Source: Atriophallophorus winterbourni (Eukaryota > Platyhelminthes > Trematoda > Plagiorchiida > Microphallidae). Taken from it: a stretch of DNA of 64,000 nucleotides. Below the pieces are notes generated by a model that did not search any database, had not been told where the DNA came from, and was given only the letters and a program-made list of their open reading frames with translations. Every line of letters starts with the position of its first letter. The stretch's first letter is position 1. Of the stretch, positions 32,481 through 43,053 are shown piece after piece. The position numbers and the translations under genes are program-made. The stretch covers positions 1 through 64,000 of the forward strand of contig JACCGJ010009904.1 of assembly GCA_013407085.1 (NCBI GenBank), read 5' to 3'.

Positions 32481-33570
32481 GCTGGTGCTTTCATACCATA
32501 CCATGTCCACCCCATCGCTGGAGTTCCTTGACATCATCGTACTCGAAACGTAATTATCCATCATGGAATTTTTGGCAGCGATGTAGATATTGAAAAACAA
32601 ATTAACCTACATCGATTTCGCCGAGTAAATCACGCATTGCGAATGGAAAATAATTTTTCCTTAATACAGTTTGTTTGCAACCCCTAACTCCAAATGGGTT
32701 GGTTGTAGGGTGGTCAAACTGTGACTTGGATCAAGATAAAAGCCTAAAGAGCTAAACTAGCTACAGTTGATGCGACCCGTCTCCCAGGTTTAGGGCCAAC
32801 TGAACAGAATTCACAATGACTTCTTGCTCTTAGTGTTGATGCTCAAAATCGTGTTCACTGGGGGGGTCTTGATGTAGACTTCTTCTTGGATTGTTTGACT
32901 AATCCAGTATGCTGTCAAGTAAGGTGACAATGAAAGCTTGTTATGCTGCGTAGCATAGAAAGCCGCAAATAATCTGTCATGCCTATGCCGCTCTACTCAT
33001 TCAGAGTGACATGTGATCCTAACGTGGCTGTGCCAAATCTACAGGTTGGGTAGCTTTCTAGGTCTCATTCTTCCTCAATTTTTTGGATTTTAACGTTTCA
33101 TGGATGGATAGCAATTAAACACATGGTACTTGTAACCGATGCAATGATGTCCATGAGGATGATGATGATGTAACATTACACAGCAAAAACAATAATAGGG
33201 CATCGGTAACCCTAGTATATGCATTTGTAAAAAACAGAAGCCTGGAACCAGAAATGAGTCGCACAACCATAGATTACATGTGGGCTCAAATACCACCACG
33301 TTACCCAGCCTTAGAACGATATAAGAAATAAAGAGTGGTAGTAAAACTCTGATGTATCCCGGCATACAGCCTATTTGCAGTAGAAAATCAATCTAGCTGC
33401 ACATTTGTTCATATTCTCCGTAGTTTCAAATGACTGGCGTATAATCAGCAATATAGATCGCTAATGTAGTCCGTGAAGAAGTTCGGATAAGGTGTTGAAT
33501 CTGGAATTGAGTGCACAAAATGCGATTGATGTCTGAAACTTTCTAATCGGAGAAGAACATTAGTAATGTG
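32481..33570. other. Unassigned stretch
   Basis: No recognisable gene. There is a short GATGAT run near 33,157. The frame at 33,090-33,365 minus has cysteine-rich, hydrophobic residues but no known domain. Confidence 0.3.
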
Positions 33571-33574
33571 TGTG

Positions 33575-33680
33575 TACGTATGTAAAATCACAAGCCTAAT
33601 GTCGCAAAAGTGCTGCGCAGTCAAAGACCGCACATAAGCTAAGATACTGTCAGGTCGCCTATACCCAGGCAGATATACGG
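33575..33680 (+). repeat. SINE-like repeat, partial and diverged
   Basis: GTATGTAAAATCACAAGCCT leads into CTAAGATACTGTCAGGTCGC, the same landmarks in the same order as at 35,514 and 37,137. The remainder of the repeat is missing. Confidence 0.6.
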
Positions 33681-33904
33681 AAAACATTAGTAACGAGTAT
33701 CTGAGTGATGACAACAATAAGAATTTTACTCATGACGATTTCTTCCCACCGGAAAGAGACATTTTCAGTCGTCAACTGGTTGCAGCATACGAAGCTATCA
33801 AACATTTTGGGCACTCAACCGAAAGCAGTAATTCACCATTTTTATGAAGCGGGCTTTTATCGTACGCAACGCATATGTTCACAGCTGGTACAGTCGGGGT
33901 TGTA

Positions 33905-35300
33905 GTGAGAATGAGCCACTACTTTCGACATCTCGTTTCTTATTCATCATCATCAGGACAGCATTACCGAATGCCGAATTTCCCTAGAACCGTGAAAAAA
34001 TAAAATCCTAAAAAAATAGGAATAAGCGGGACATAAAAATTTCAGAGTAAGCACAAGCAAACTGGGATGAAAAGCGAACACCTCGAACAAAAAATGTATT
34101 TAAACAAGTTTCGAAAGCGAGTTGAGCGATATCAGCACAAAAGATTGCTTGCGGCGTTCACAGCCGTGCATCATAATAGCTTTTCACTTGGCAACACGCA
34201 AAATTAAGCAAACACTACAAGATGATTAACGCAAAACCGCTACGGAAGACGGTTTTGAGACATATCCTGAGGCCTAACTAGCAACTGCGATATCTGATCG
34301 TAGGGACCCAAGCCCAGAAGACAGATGGTGCAGACTTCAGAAAGGTTACTAGTTAAGTTCATTAGCTGTCTATGTCATGTGACGGTTTAGGCACCACTAG
34401 TTCTATGAATATCGTGATGTGGTGTAGCAAAAAGAATCTGTTTCGGACGTTGGTGTTCCGGTATCCGAAAGATGTGGCCTAACTAGCGTAGCCTTTGTAG
34501 GTTGATCTCTTTCTCTATATCAACATTACTAAAAAAAGAGCCTATTACGGAGAGCATCGCTGCGTATGCGAGGGTAACAGCTAACCCAAATAATGCTATG
34601 GACGCGATAGTTGGAGGCGTAGGATATGCTCATTGCGTAGGGTCCAAGTTTCGCAACAATGCATTAATATGACGCGAACTGTCGCTTTGCAAACTATACT
34701 CTTGAGTTAAAATGACATTTTATCTTGACGACAAAGGTAACACAGGTTTCGAGCTGCTACGGTTTCCTCAGAAATATATGCCGAATGAAATGTTCACATG
34801 GCGTGTGTCTCAAGTCTCTGTTGATCAAGTTTAGCACACGATCAATATAAGTTGCTTCCGAAAGCAAGGAGGACTTGTGCTTACTTCCAACAAGGGGCTC
34901 ATCATCATGGACAGCATTACACTGATCGCAAGCACCAAATGCTTAACAGCCACACAACCATGACACTAAAATGCTAAATTGATAGGGAAGAATATGACTT
35001 AAACACTACGGAATGCATAGACAAAACACAGACACTTGGATGAATTACATAGATCTGGGATAAAACATGCGACCAATCAAGCTTGGCAAACGAGTAAACC
35101 AACATCAGCACGGCAGCTTTTGCGAATCTCACTGTCATGCATCATAAAAAGCTTTTCTTGCTACTACATTAAAAAGCATACAAAAAACCTCTAATATGCC
35201 TACAGCAAGACGGCCAAGTAACACGATTATGACCTATAGCTGAGGATAAATAGCACTTGTGAAGTGTGGTGGCGCGGACCCCAACCAGAGAAGGATCACC
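33905..35300 (-). pseudogene. Decayed LINE RT C-terminus with duplicated 3' end
   Basis: On the minus strand, 34,480-34,540 reads EINLQRLR then LGHIFRIPEHQRPKQI, and about 34,225-34,320 reads PQDMSQNRLP. These match the late part of a LINE protein whose endonuclease resembles proteins annotated as craniofacial development protein 2-like (RLRWLGHVLRMPEHRLP...DMAQNRSQW). The 3' part, 33,905-34,330, recurs diverged at 34,865-35,295 (shared TCATCATCATG/CAGGACAGCATTAC and TGCATCATAA(T/A)A(G/A)GCTTTTC). Stops are frequent. The family assignment is from pattern memory. Confidence 0.5.
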
Positions 35301-36100
35301 CCAACTATACACAGGTTAGATGTCAAGTCATCTGCTTCAGCCAACTCGCAGACTAGCTCCCGAGCTTCAAGCGGTCCCCAGATGACCAACGCGATCTAAA
35401 AAAAACTGTCGTACTGCTTAAGACAGCCCATGGAGTTGACTTTCACAAGACTCCGCTATAGCTTCTAACCGTTATCTGCTGCTGCCTGTGTTATTTACCA
35501 AACAATCAAAATATATGTATGAAAGCACAAGCCTGATCCAGGCAAAGTGCCGCACAGTCAGAGACTGCACGTGGGCTAAGATACTGTCAGGTTGCCCAGG
35601 CCTAGACAGTCAAAATAGATTTTGTTCAGTAGAGTAGTGAAATGTACGCCAGTGGAGTTAGAAATGGACAGCTAACTTTCGCATAAACAGGATATGCTTC
35701 CGATATACAACATCGTAGGAAAGAAAGGAACAAATTTGAACACACGTGCAATCCACCCAACGGGACTCCAGCTTCGAATATTTTAAAAACTTGACTTCTG
35801 AAGTGCACCGCAATTTTGATCAACAGTTTATTATTAAATTTGCCTTCAGATCGCAAAATCGTAGCTTTAGGCAGGCAGGACATCAACTCGGGACACAGCT
35901 ACCAACATTCTCCGAAGCATTGATGGTTTAAAATTGTTTTTCTGGGCGCACAACTATAATAAACGTAAAAATGCCACCCGTTAGAAACCCAGTAGATTGA
36001 AGGCACAAGTCACCATGATCCGCTGTTTCCTATAACGGTAGGAGCAGCTCCAATGGTCCACATAAGAATAGAAAAAGTCAATAGTCTATTTAGGACCATA
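35301..36100. other. Unassigned stretch around a SINE-like insertion
   Basis: Apart from the SINE-like piece at 35,514-35,609, I recognise nothing. The frame at 35,626-35,886 minus has no family signature. Confidence 0.3.
35514..35609 (+). mobile_element. SINE-like repeat, 96-bp truncated copy with TSD
   Basis: TCAAAATA flanks it at 35,506-35,513 and 35,610-35,617. The copy holds only the TATGAAAGCACAAGCCTGAT to GCCCAGGCCTAGACAG part. If, as for LINE-mobilised elements, truncation is at the 5' end, the true 3' end is the TATGAAAGCAC side and the transcript runs on the opposite strand. Confidence 0.72.
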
Positions 36101-36101
36101 A

Positions 36102-36632
36102 ATGCCAAATTTCGGAGGTATAAATGACGTGCCACAAAGAAACTATGTAGTGATATTGGGTGATTTTAATGATAGAGTTGATGCAGATTATGAGTCTTGG
36201 CAAAACTGTCTCGGGAGGTTCAGTGTAGGTAAGACCAATGAAAATAGACAACGCCTTTTAGAATTATGCAGACAGTTCAGACTTTGTGTCAGTAACACTT
36301 TCTTTCAAACAAAAACACAGCAAGAAGTCTCTTGGAAACATCCTCGCTCTAAGCATTGGCATCAGCTTGATCTTATTCTTGTTAGGCGCACTAATATAAG
36401 AAGCGTACTTCTCACCAGATCATATCAAAGCGCAGACTGCGACACTGATCATTCACTGGTCTGTGCAAAACTGAAGCTTCCCCACACCAGATTTGACCGC
36501 GCCAAATTGTCTGCTAAGCCTATGATAGACGTCACCCGCATGTGCGAACCTAATCTACCTACGCGATTTGCAAAAGCCTTCACAGCCGAGTTCAGCAAGA
36601 CAACCACACTGGAATCTGCTTCAGAAAACTAG
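36102..36632 (+). pseudogene. LINE endonuclease domain (separate family)
   Basis: The 176-residue frame contains YVVILGDFNDRVDADYESWQ (~15), GKTNENRQRLLELCRQFRLC (~44), TFFQTKTQQEVSWKHPRSKH (~65), then HQLDLILVRRTNI and CDTDHSLVCAKLKLP (~118). GDFN, the SWxHPRS segment and the DH pair are the C-terminal half of an APE-like LINE endonuclease, of the type often annotated as craniofacial development protein 2-like. The N-terminal half is missing. The sequence continues to 37,074 as a linker. Confidence 0.8.
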
Positions 36633-36849
36633 GAATGGATAAAAAGCTGCATATGCCGAGTCGCACTTTCCACTTTAGGTTCGAAGAAAGCTCGAACGAG
36701 CGACTGGTTGGAAGCAAAAGCTTCTGAGATGACTGCTGTGTTAGATGAGAAACGCACAGCATTCTTGAGGTTCAAAGGCATGCCAACAGATGAAAACTTA
36801 CGACTTTTAAGAGCAGCTAGAAATAAGGTTCAACAGACTGCAAGGCGAT

Positions 36850-37074
36850 GTGCAAACGACTATTGATCTGAAATTAACCTCAATATCCAAAAAGCTGCGA
36901 ATACCGGAAATTTTCATGCTGTATGAAGGGATCAAGAGAGTCATTGGCCCAAATAAATTTAAAACGGCTCCCATTAAGTCTGTATCTGGTGACCCAATTG
37001 TCGACAAAACTCAGCAGATGGAAAGATGTGTAGAGCACTTCTCCTCTCTCTACTCTAGAGACACCATCCGATAG
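36850..37074 (+). pseudogene. LINE linker before RT (same element)
   Basis: EIFMLYEGIKRVIGPNKFKT (~19) and DKTQQMERCVEHFSSLYSRD (~52) match the region that joins endonuclease to RT in the same LINE type (DGIKxxxGP, then QMERWxEHxxxLYSR). The element stops at about 37,075 beside the SINE-like repeat, so its RT is lacking here. A frame change separates it from the endonuclease. Decayed RT C-termini of what may be the same family lie on the minus strand at 33.9-35.3 kb. Confidence 0.72.
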
Positions 37075-37136
37075 CACAATATTTCATAAACAACGACGGT
37101 CTACAGAGTCGTGTAGCAGCTCTCCTTATGGTATGG

Positions 37137-37367
37137 TATGAGAGCACAATCCTGATCCAGGCAAAGTGCCGCACAGTCAGAGACTGCATGTGGGCAAAGA
37201 TACTGTCAGGTTGCCCAGGTCGATACATATATGAGAAAGAAAAAGAACTGGAATTGGCAGTGAGACACCAGTCTGTTTCAGCATGCAGCTCACTACCTCT
37301 GGTCACTCAGTTTAGCACGGTGTTAGCCGCACAGCACAAAGTACTGCATGATTGCACATCCGTGCAC
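37137..37367 (+). mobile_element. SINE-like repeat, full-length copy
   Basis: It starts TATGAGAGCACAATCCTGAT and ends in ATTGCACATCCGTGCACT, the two ends defined by the TSD-bounded copies at 41,642 and 42,284. Length is about 231 bp. It contains GTCAGAGACTGCATGTGGGC, then GTCAGGTTGCCCAGG, then GCTCACTACC in the second half. The first ~90 bases are better conserved than the second half. Confidence 0.75.
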
Positions 37368-37684
37368 TGCTGTGTGCTTAAACATTGCCTTAAAACACTT
37401 AGAATATCAGAGCGAAAAATTCATGAATGGAACAAATTTAGATGTCCAAATGGTGAAGAAATATCACCGTTTTTATTCACTTGAGTGGACAAGTGATCCA
37501 ATGACATGAGGCAACTCATTCAAGTAGAGGGGTTCGGAGAGTTATAATGTTTTCAGCTACTCATGAGTACCAATTCGCTTGAAATTTCCCAAGGAAGTCC
37601 ATTAAAGGAAGCACTGGACTCGAGTTTCGCTCTCATTCACGCAGACGAGTGCTTAATGAACGAAGGGAACTACAAGTTGTGATC

Positions 37685-37830
37685 GCGGTAAAGTGCAGCA
37701 CCGTTATTGATTGTGTGTGGGCTATGAGACTCTCATGTTGCGGTTATAAGAATGAAAAGAGAGTTGGTAATGAAACTCCGGTGTGTTTCATGATGCAACT
37801 CACTATCGGTGACAAAAAGATTTAGCAAGA
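37685..37830 (+). repeat. SINE-like repeat, diverged partial copy
   Basis: GGTAAAGTGCAGCACCGTTA leads into TGTGTGGGCTATGAGACTCT and then CATGATGCAACTCACTATCG. The landmarks are in the same order as in the full copy, with many substitutions. An old copy. Confidence 0.55.
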
Positions 37831-39073
37831 GTAGTAGATCGAAATGGTTCCAATCCACGAGATTGTAAATTACATTCAGACTAGAAATCGTAGAAAACTT
37901 TGTATTTAAAACAACCTGCAGATATGAAAACTGAAGTGTTGCAACGTACCGAACGAATAATCCGAAAAGGATTGCAACGGCTGTGATATTTGCGGATGAA
38001 TGAACAAAAACTGTTCAAAAGTGTCCCAGATTCGAACAGTTTTAAGCCAGCAGCGAATAGCTGAATATTAAAAAATGTTGTTACAAATACAACGATACTA
38101 GTGTCGATTACAAGCGCATCTATTCAAAAGCTAATGAACATTTTCATTCCAAAATAATTTTATCGTGAAACTTACGTTTGTAATGTCTTCCTGAAGTTCA
38201 TGCAAATGTTCTTGCCGTAGGGTGTCAAGAACACTGCATATAAGCGACACTAGATTATCAAAACCTTCATTGCATTCTTCATTGTAATCTTTTAGTTGTT
38301 CCGTCAGAAGGCTAAGTGGCCACGAAACTTGTTGGCGCTCAAATGTTCAGATACGAGTACAGGCAACGCGGCACAGACAATCGCCAGCAGATCGAATTAT
38401 CGGATTGATAACAAATAGTCACTGTCGACAGTCGTTCGAATTTTAACCGCGGCGTGTGCCGCAGCAGCTGATGTGAGACCAAAATGACAAATAGCATGAA
38501 GAACAAGTAGAAGGACCTTAAATTTGATGTGAAATAAACAAGCTCACCTCACTGGCAACTGAATGGAATCGCTCAGCTATTCCACGCAGAAACCCGAAAC
38601 CTAGAATCTCTCGAGTAAAATGGATGATACTCACCTTTACATTTGAGGTACATTTGCAAATATAATGCAGCATGGAAATTCTATCCGTAATTTTTCTCTA
38701 CATGAAAGCTAAACATTCAGCAGCAAACCGCGGTGTATGTTCAGATTCGTTTGTCAGCAAAGGAAGAAAAGAACTAAACATTAGTAGTAAAAAAGCTGAC
38801 TTTGTGGTGTTTGAAATGTTTTTGACCAATGGTTTGTGTAAAAAGTAAACAATATGTGCAAGACACGAAAAACATTCTTGGAGAACATCTGTATTTCGAT
38901 AGTTGACGAGAATTGGGGAAAATAAACGCTACGAATTTGCCCAGATGATGGTAAAAATCGCAACGGAGATCACAAGACAAAGCCGAAGTTAAACTGAAGT
39001 TTGACAAAAAAGGAAACGAACTCGAGGACTGGAGGAATAGATTCACTGTTCACAGTATTGAGCAGTTTGTAAT
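37831..39073. other. Unassigned stretch
   Basis: No recognisable element or gene. Frames at 38,774-39,046 minus show no known domain. Confidence 0.3.
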
Positions 39074-39139
39074 TCAGATATGATCGTGTGTGGGATGGGG
39101 ATGTGAGCAACACATTACTTTGGTCAGATATGATCGTGT
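39074..39139. repeat. 16-bp direct repeat flanking a 34-bp insert
   Basis: TCAGATATGATCGTGT occurs perfectly at 39,074-39,089 and 39,124-39,139. Between them lie 34 bases (GTGGGATGGGGATGTGAGCA then ACACATTACTTTGG). The insert is a rearranged piece of the 160-bp element at 26,501, and the repeats look like its TSD. Confidence 0.75.
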
Positions 39140-39544
39140 TCTGACTGTTATATATTACCACGTTACCTGATGAAGATATACTAATTTCAAGCTGACCGCA
39201 TAAGGAAGAATGCGTTTACTAAAGTTCACTGAAAATAAAATTTAGCCAATGCTTACACAGCAGGCTGCTTGGATATGTATGCGTCCATTTTTCAATAGTC
39301 AGTCCGAAATAGGTATCCAATTCCTCGTAATTTTAATCACGAATAAAAACCTCACAACACTCGACATACATCGTTTAAGTCAATGATGTCACTAAGGAAG
39401 GAAATAATCACTCGTTGTTTTAATTTCCTCTTCATAGCTGATAAACTATGACCGAGTTAACGTAAACCGTGGACAAACAATGAACGTGTTAAGTGACATG
39501 GCAAACACGCTATAATATCAAGTTTACCGCGCAATTTGTTCAGT
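39140..39544. other. Unassigned stretch
   Basis: Nothing recognisable between the short TSD-flanked insert and the 3' end of CR1-B. Confidence 0.3.
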
Positions 39545-39645
39545 TCTTCTTCTTCTTCTGAATAGACGGCAGGAGGACTACAGTCCGTGAAAGCCGCTTC
39601 ACCTCCCGGGTCTCTGCTATCTCAGCGTAGATTCCTCACGAGGAG

Positions 39646-40419
39646 TTACTGAGCTGAAAGAGTAGGCGAATCGCGCAGGATAGCGGGAAGTTCACCGTCC
39701 AATATGCGTTTAAACTGCTCTTCGGTGACTGCCCCAATTGCATCAGCGGAGAGTGCATTCCAAATATTGACCACTCTGGTCGACAGAGTAAACGATGGCT
39801 TCAGGTGTTCCGTTCGGCGCTTCTGCAACTTCAGCGAATGACCTCTAGTTCTGGAGTCCGTGGATACCGAAAAGAATTGCTGAAGTTCCGTTCCGTAATA
39901 TCCAAGTAGGATTCTCCGCGTGACCAGTAAATCATATCGCATTCTTCGATATTCCAGTGGGAAAAGTTTGAGTTCCCGCAATCGGTCGTCATAGGGAATA
40001 CGAAACATACCCCTCACGCACTTGGTAGCCCTCCTTTGGACTTTCTCCAGACGATCCTTCTCCCCTTTGGTTAACGGATAGTTCACCGGAAGCCCAAATT
40101 CTAATATTGGTCTGACGTGAGAGCTATACAGAACTTGAAAAACTTTGGGATTTATCTCTAAGAAGGATCGTCTCAATGCCCACCACATGCGGCTGGCAGA
40201 ACCGACCTTTCTCGCAGTATCCTCCGCAGTTTTGAGGGATGAAGTTACCATCACCCCCAAATCTCGCTCTACATCAACTATCCTGAGACCATGGCCCTCC
40301 AACTGATATGCATGTCGCATGTTGTTGCTCCCGATGTGCATAATAGCATACTTCTTTTCATTAATCGGGAGCATCCATCTGTCAGTCCAACTCCGAAGTG
40401 CATTCAAATCATCTTGCAA
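39646..40419 (-). pseudogene. CR1-B RT thumb and C-terminal region
   Basis: This continues the RT in another frame: LQDDLNALRSWTDRWMLPIN, NEKKYAIMHIG, VERDLGVMVTSSLKTAEDTA, VLYSSHVRPILEFGLPV, RLEKVQRRATKCVRGMFRIP, LELKLFPLEYRRMRYDLLVT-like sequence and SRTRGHSLKLQ, ending at a stop at 39,646. The order is that of complete CR1 proteins, so apart from the 5' truncation only one frameshift separates this copy from an intact C-terminal half. Confidence 0.9.
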
Positions 40420-40429
40420 GTGGGAAGCG

Positions 40430-41188
40430 TCAGCGGCCGTCGTGACAAGCCCACACCTTCAGATCATCTGCAAATAGGAGACAACCACTGTTCAGAATAC
40501 CGGGAAGGTCACTCACATAGAGTTTGAACAAGGTTGGCCCCAGAACGGATCCTTGTGGTACACCAGAAGTTGGGATAAAGGGTGCAGATCTGGCCCCATT
40601 GACTTCAACGAGGCTTCGCCTTCCGATAAGAAAATCCTCAATCCAAGCAAGCAACGAAGCCTCTATACCAGACATTCTTAGTTTCCAAATAAGCCTCTGA
40701 TGTGGAACACGGTCGAATGCTTTACTGAAGTCGATGAAGACTACATCAACTGGCAAACCAGCGTCAAGGCTTCTGCACCAATGTTCTCGGGCGGTCAGTA
40801 GATTGGAGATACATGAGCGGCCTTTCGTGAAGCCGTGTTGGGCATTCGAGCATTGTTGGGTCTCGCGCAAATACTGTTCTATCTTATCCTTTACAATCCG
40901 TTCCAGCAATTTGCCTACGACAGACGTAAGTGTAACAGGACGGTAATTTACAGGGTCTGATAAACTCCCACCTTTGAACATCGGCTTTACTATACCCATT
41001 TTCCAATCCTCTGGTAGACGTCCCGAATCGATTGAAATTTGGAATAAAGCGGCTAAAGGTGAACTGATGATCCTTGATAAAGGTTTTAATATGGCAGGGT
41101 GAATACCATCAGGACCTGGAGATGTCTGTACCTTTAGATGTTCGATGAGGATTCGCACCATGTCAGCCGTGATCTCAAAATTGGCCAT
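40430..41188 (-). pseudogene. CR1-B RT fingers and palm
   Basis: The 252-residue frame shows SPGPDGIHPAILKPLSRII (~22), FKGGSLSDPVNYRPVTLTSV (~72), AQHGFTKGRSCISNLLTARE (~115), VFIDFSKAFDRVPHQRLIWK (~150, motif A), TSGVPQGSVLGPTLF (~208, motif B) and CLLFADDLKVWA (~237, motif C; FADD at 40,463-40,474). Every palm motif is intact. The frame ends just after motif C at a frameshift (WACHDGR then stop). The endonuclease is absent because of 5' truncation. Confidence 0.9.
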
Positions 41189-41370
41189 TACTTCCGTCGG
41201 CGATATTTTTTGCAGGATATGGTAGGCTCTATTGCGTAAACTGATTGGTATTGCGATGCAAACACCTCAGCTTTCCCAGTGTTCAGTTTGCACAGGACAG
41301 TATGTGGCTAACGAGCCAATCGAGCGTCCAGATTTCTTTCGGTGGTATGCCACAGAAGAGCTCCAGCACT

Positions 41371-41641
41371 TCAAACAACATTTTCACAAATATCTTCTGG
41401 TATGAGAGTAATCTGGAATGCAACAGAAAAACTCCCCTCACTAAAGAAGAACATACGAACATTGGACCTGACATGTCGCTTGGCCAGTTTTAATGGGTGG
41501 CCTCGAGTACCCACACTTGGCGCCAGAGCGTACATTTCACTGGGATGAATAGTACTGAAACCTGACATGACTTTGAAGGTTTCAATCAGAAGAGAAGAGA
41601 TCTAGACTCAGCAATCGTTCCTCATACGACCTACCCGATTG
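41371..41641 (-). pseudogene. CR1-C C-terminus and start of 3' UTR
   Basis: SGFSTIHPSEMYALAPSVGT and RGHPLKLAKRHVRSNVRMFF match the end of CR1-D (GFSTIQPGEMYVLAPNVGT). The remainder after FFSE is frame-damaged. The 3' UTR reaches the GTTCAGTTTGCAC tail at 41,281. Confidence 0.8.
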
Positions 41642-41858
41642 TACGGATGTGCAATCGTGTAGTACTTTGTGCTGTGCGCCTAGCCGTGCTAAATTGATTG
41701 ACCAGAGGTTGTGAGCTGCATGCTGAAACAGGCTGGAGTCTCAATACCATTTCCTGTCCTTTTTTCTCCCTCATATCTGTCTACGCCTGGGCAACCTGAC
41801 AGTATCCTAGCCCACGTGCAGTCTCTGCCTAGATCAGGCTTGTGCTTTCATACCATAG
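41642..41858 (-). mobile_element. SINE-like element inside CR1-C (copy 1)
   Basis: It is inserted in the CR1 sequence homologous to 45,256 of CR1-D. The flanks CTACCCGATTG (41,631-41,641) and CATATCCGATTG (41,859-41,870) are an imperfect TSD. The 217-bp insert has the same ends as the copy at 42,284. The family also occurs at 33.6, 35.5, 37.1, 37.7, 42.3, 56.5 and 59.3 kb. Confidence 0.82.
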
Positions 41859-42270
41859 CATATCCGATTGCACAACAATCATACGAGTAGATAAACGTTG
41901 AACGCCTTCCGGCTTGGCAATATCTTTTTCCAAATAAGGTGACCATACTTGAACGCAATACTCGAGATGTGGTCCCACGACCGCTTTGTATAATTGTATG
42001 AAAATCTCTGCGAACCTGTAGGATAAAACTGATCGAAGGTGAAAAAGCTCGCTCCTGGCGCGTTGTGCAGCAGCTGAACATTGATCAGCACATTTAAAGT
42101 CCGCTGAAACCTCTATACCTAAGTCACGAACTTTCGGCACCCCATTTATCTCAAGTATACCATCTGGCCCAGCAACCTCTAGCTTCTTAATGACTTTAGA
42201 CAAGAGATAGCTTTGAGCGAAGTTAATTGGTAGATCCCATGTAGCAGATCACTTGATGACCTTTCCTATA
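41829..42270 (-). pseudogene. CR1-C RT thumb region
   Basis: INFAQSYLLSKVIKKLEVAG (about 42,215), DGILEINGVPKVRDLGIEVS, ADFKCADQCSAAAQRARSEL and FIQLYKAVVGPHLEYCVQVW, then EGVQRLSTRMIV at about 41,875. This is the CR1 connection and thumb with the DLGxxVxxDFKxxxQC and HLEYCVQxWSPYLEKDI motifs. It lies between the two SINE-like insertions. The final residues of the frame (QSDMLWYESTSLI) are SINE sequence. Confidence 0.85.
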
Positions 42271-42283
42271 TCCTCAAGAAGAT

Positions 42284-42497
42284 AGTGCACGGATGTGCAA
42301 TCCTGCGGCTAACATCGTGCTAAACTGATTGACCAACGGTAGTGAGCCGCATGCTGAAACAAGCTGGAGTCTCACTACCATTTCTATTTTTATTTCCCCT
42401 CATACCTGCCTAGGCCTGGGCAACCTGACATTATCTTAGCCCACGTGCAGTCTCTGACGGTGCGGCACTTTGCCTGGATCAGGCTTGTGCTTTCATA
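42284..42497 (-). mobile_element. SINE-like element inside CR1-C (copy 2), perfect TSD
   Basis: CAAGAAGAT occurs at 42,275-42,283 and 42,498-42,506. The 214-bp element between them defines the family ends: AGTGCACGGATGTGCAATCC on one side and GCTTGTGCTTTCATA on the other. It contains a perfect nine-base-pair hairpin (GGTAGTGAG with CTCACTACC) and, at one end, TGCAC-GGAT-GTGCA. No clear Pol III A and B boxes are visible. Confidence 0.87.
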
Positions 42498-42499
42498 CA

Positions 42500-42830
42500 A
42501 GAAGATCCTGTTCATCCAGTGATCCGATAAACTTGACATCATCCGCAAAAATATAGCGGGGACGCTTAAGCGACGCTGCCAAATCATCGATAAAAATGGG
42601 GAAAAGTAGCGGTCCGAGTACGGAACCCTGTGGGACTACACTAACAACTTTTACTTTCGCCGAATACATACTGCCTATCCTGACACGAAAGAATCTATTG
42701 CTTAAGAAACCCATATAACCCATATAACCAAGTTTGGTTTCAAGTAATCTGTGGTTTACCGAATCAGAGGCCTTGCAAAATCCAAGTAAAAACTTCAACT
42801 TGTTGGCTTTTATCTACCCTCATGGTGACC
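42500..42830 (-). pseudogene. CR1-C RT palm
   Basis: SCVTNLKCFLNEVTMRVDKS (about 42,865), then ASDSVNHRLLETKLGYMGYM, FRVRIGSMYSAKVKVVSVVP, QGSVLGPLLFPIFIDDLA and PRYIFADDVKFIGSLDE. Motif A is damaged (FCKASDS where FSKAFDS is usual), motif B is present as VVPQGSVLGP, and motif C FADD is intact. It is bounded at 42,498 by the TSD of a SINE-like insertion. The reading frame resumes on the other side at about 42,270. Confidence 0.85.
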
Positions 42831-43053
42831 TCATTAAGAAAACATTTGAGGTTTGTTACGCACGACTCCCCAGCTTCCAAATACTCGGAATATATCCATG
42901 TTGTAAGGGAGCGTTAAAAAGACGACCCACAGGTTCTGCTAGTATTGACGCCAGTTTCTTTATAATTTGAGGGTAAATGTCGTCTGGGCCACCAGATTTA
43001 TGGGGGTTAGTTGCTGCAAGAACAAGTTTCACCTCATCATCAGTGAATGATAA

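Larger units (their letters stand above)
39545..41278 (-). mobile_element. CR1 retrotransposon B, 5'-truncated
   Basis: A minus-strand CR1 copy from the endonuclease-RT linker (GKAEVFASQYQSVY near 41,230) to a 3' UTR ending in (AGA)n-like sequence at about 39,550-39,560. It has one frameshift near 40,425. Its 5' edge abuts the 3' tail of CR1-C at about 41,281, both on the minus strand. Its tail (GAA repeat) differs from the ACTGA repeats of CR1-C to CR1-F, so it is a separate subfamily. Confidence 0.88.

Noticed and set aside
33150..33175. GATGAT run as a microsatellite of interest
   Set aside because: Only four or five units; ordinary.
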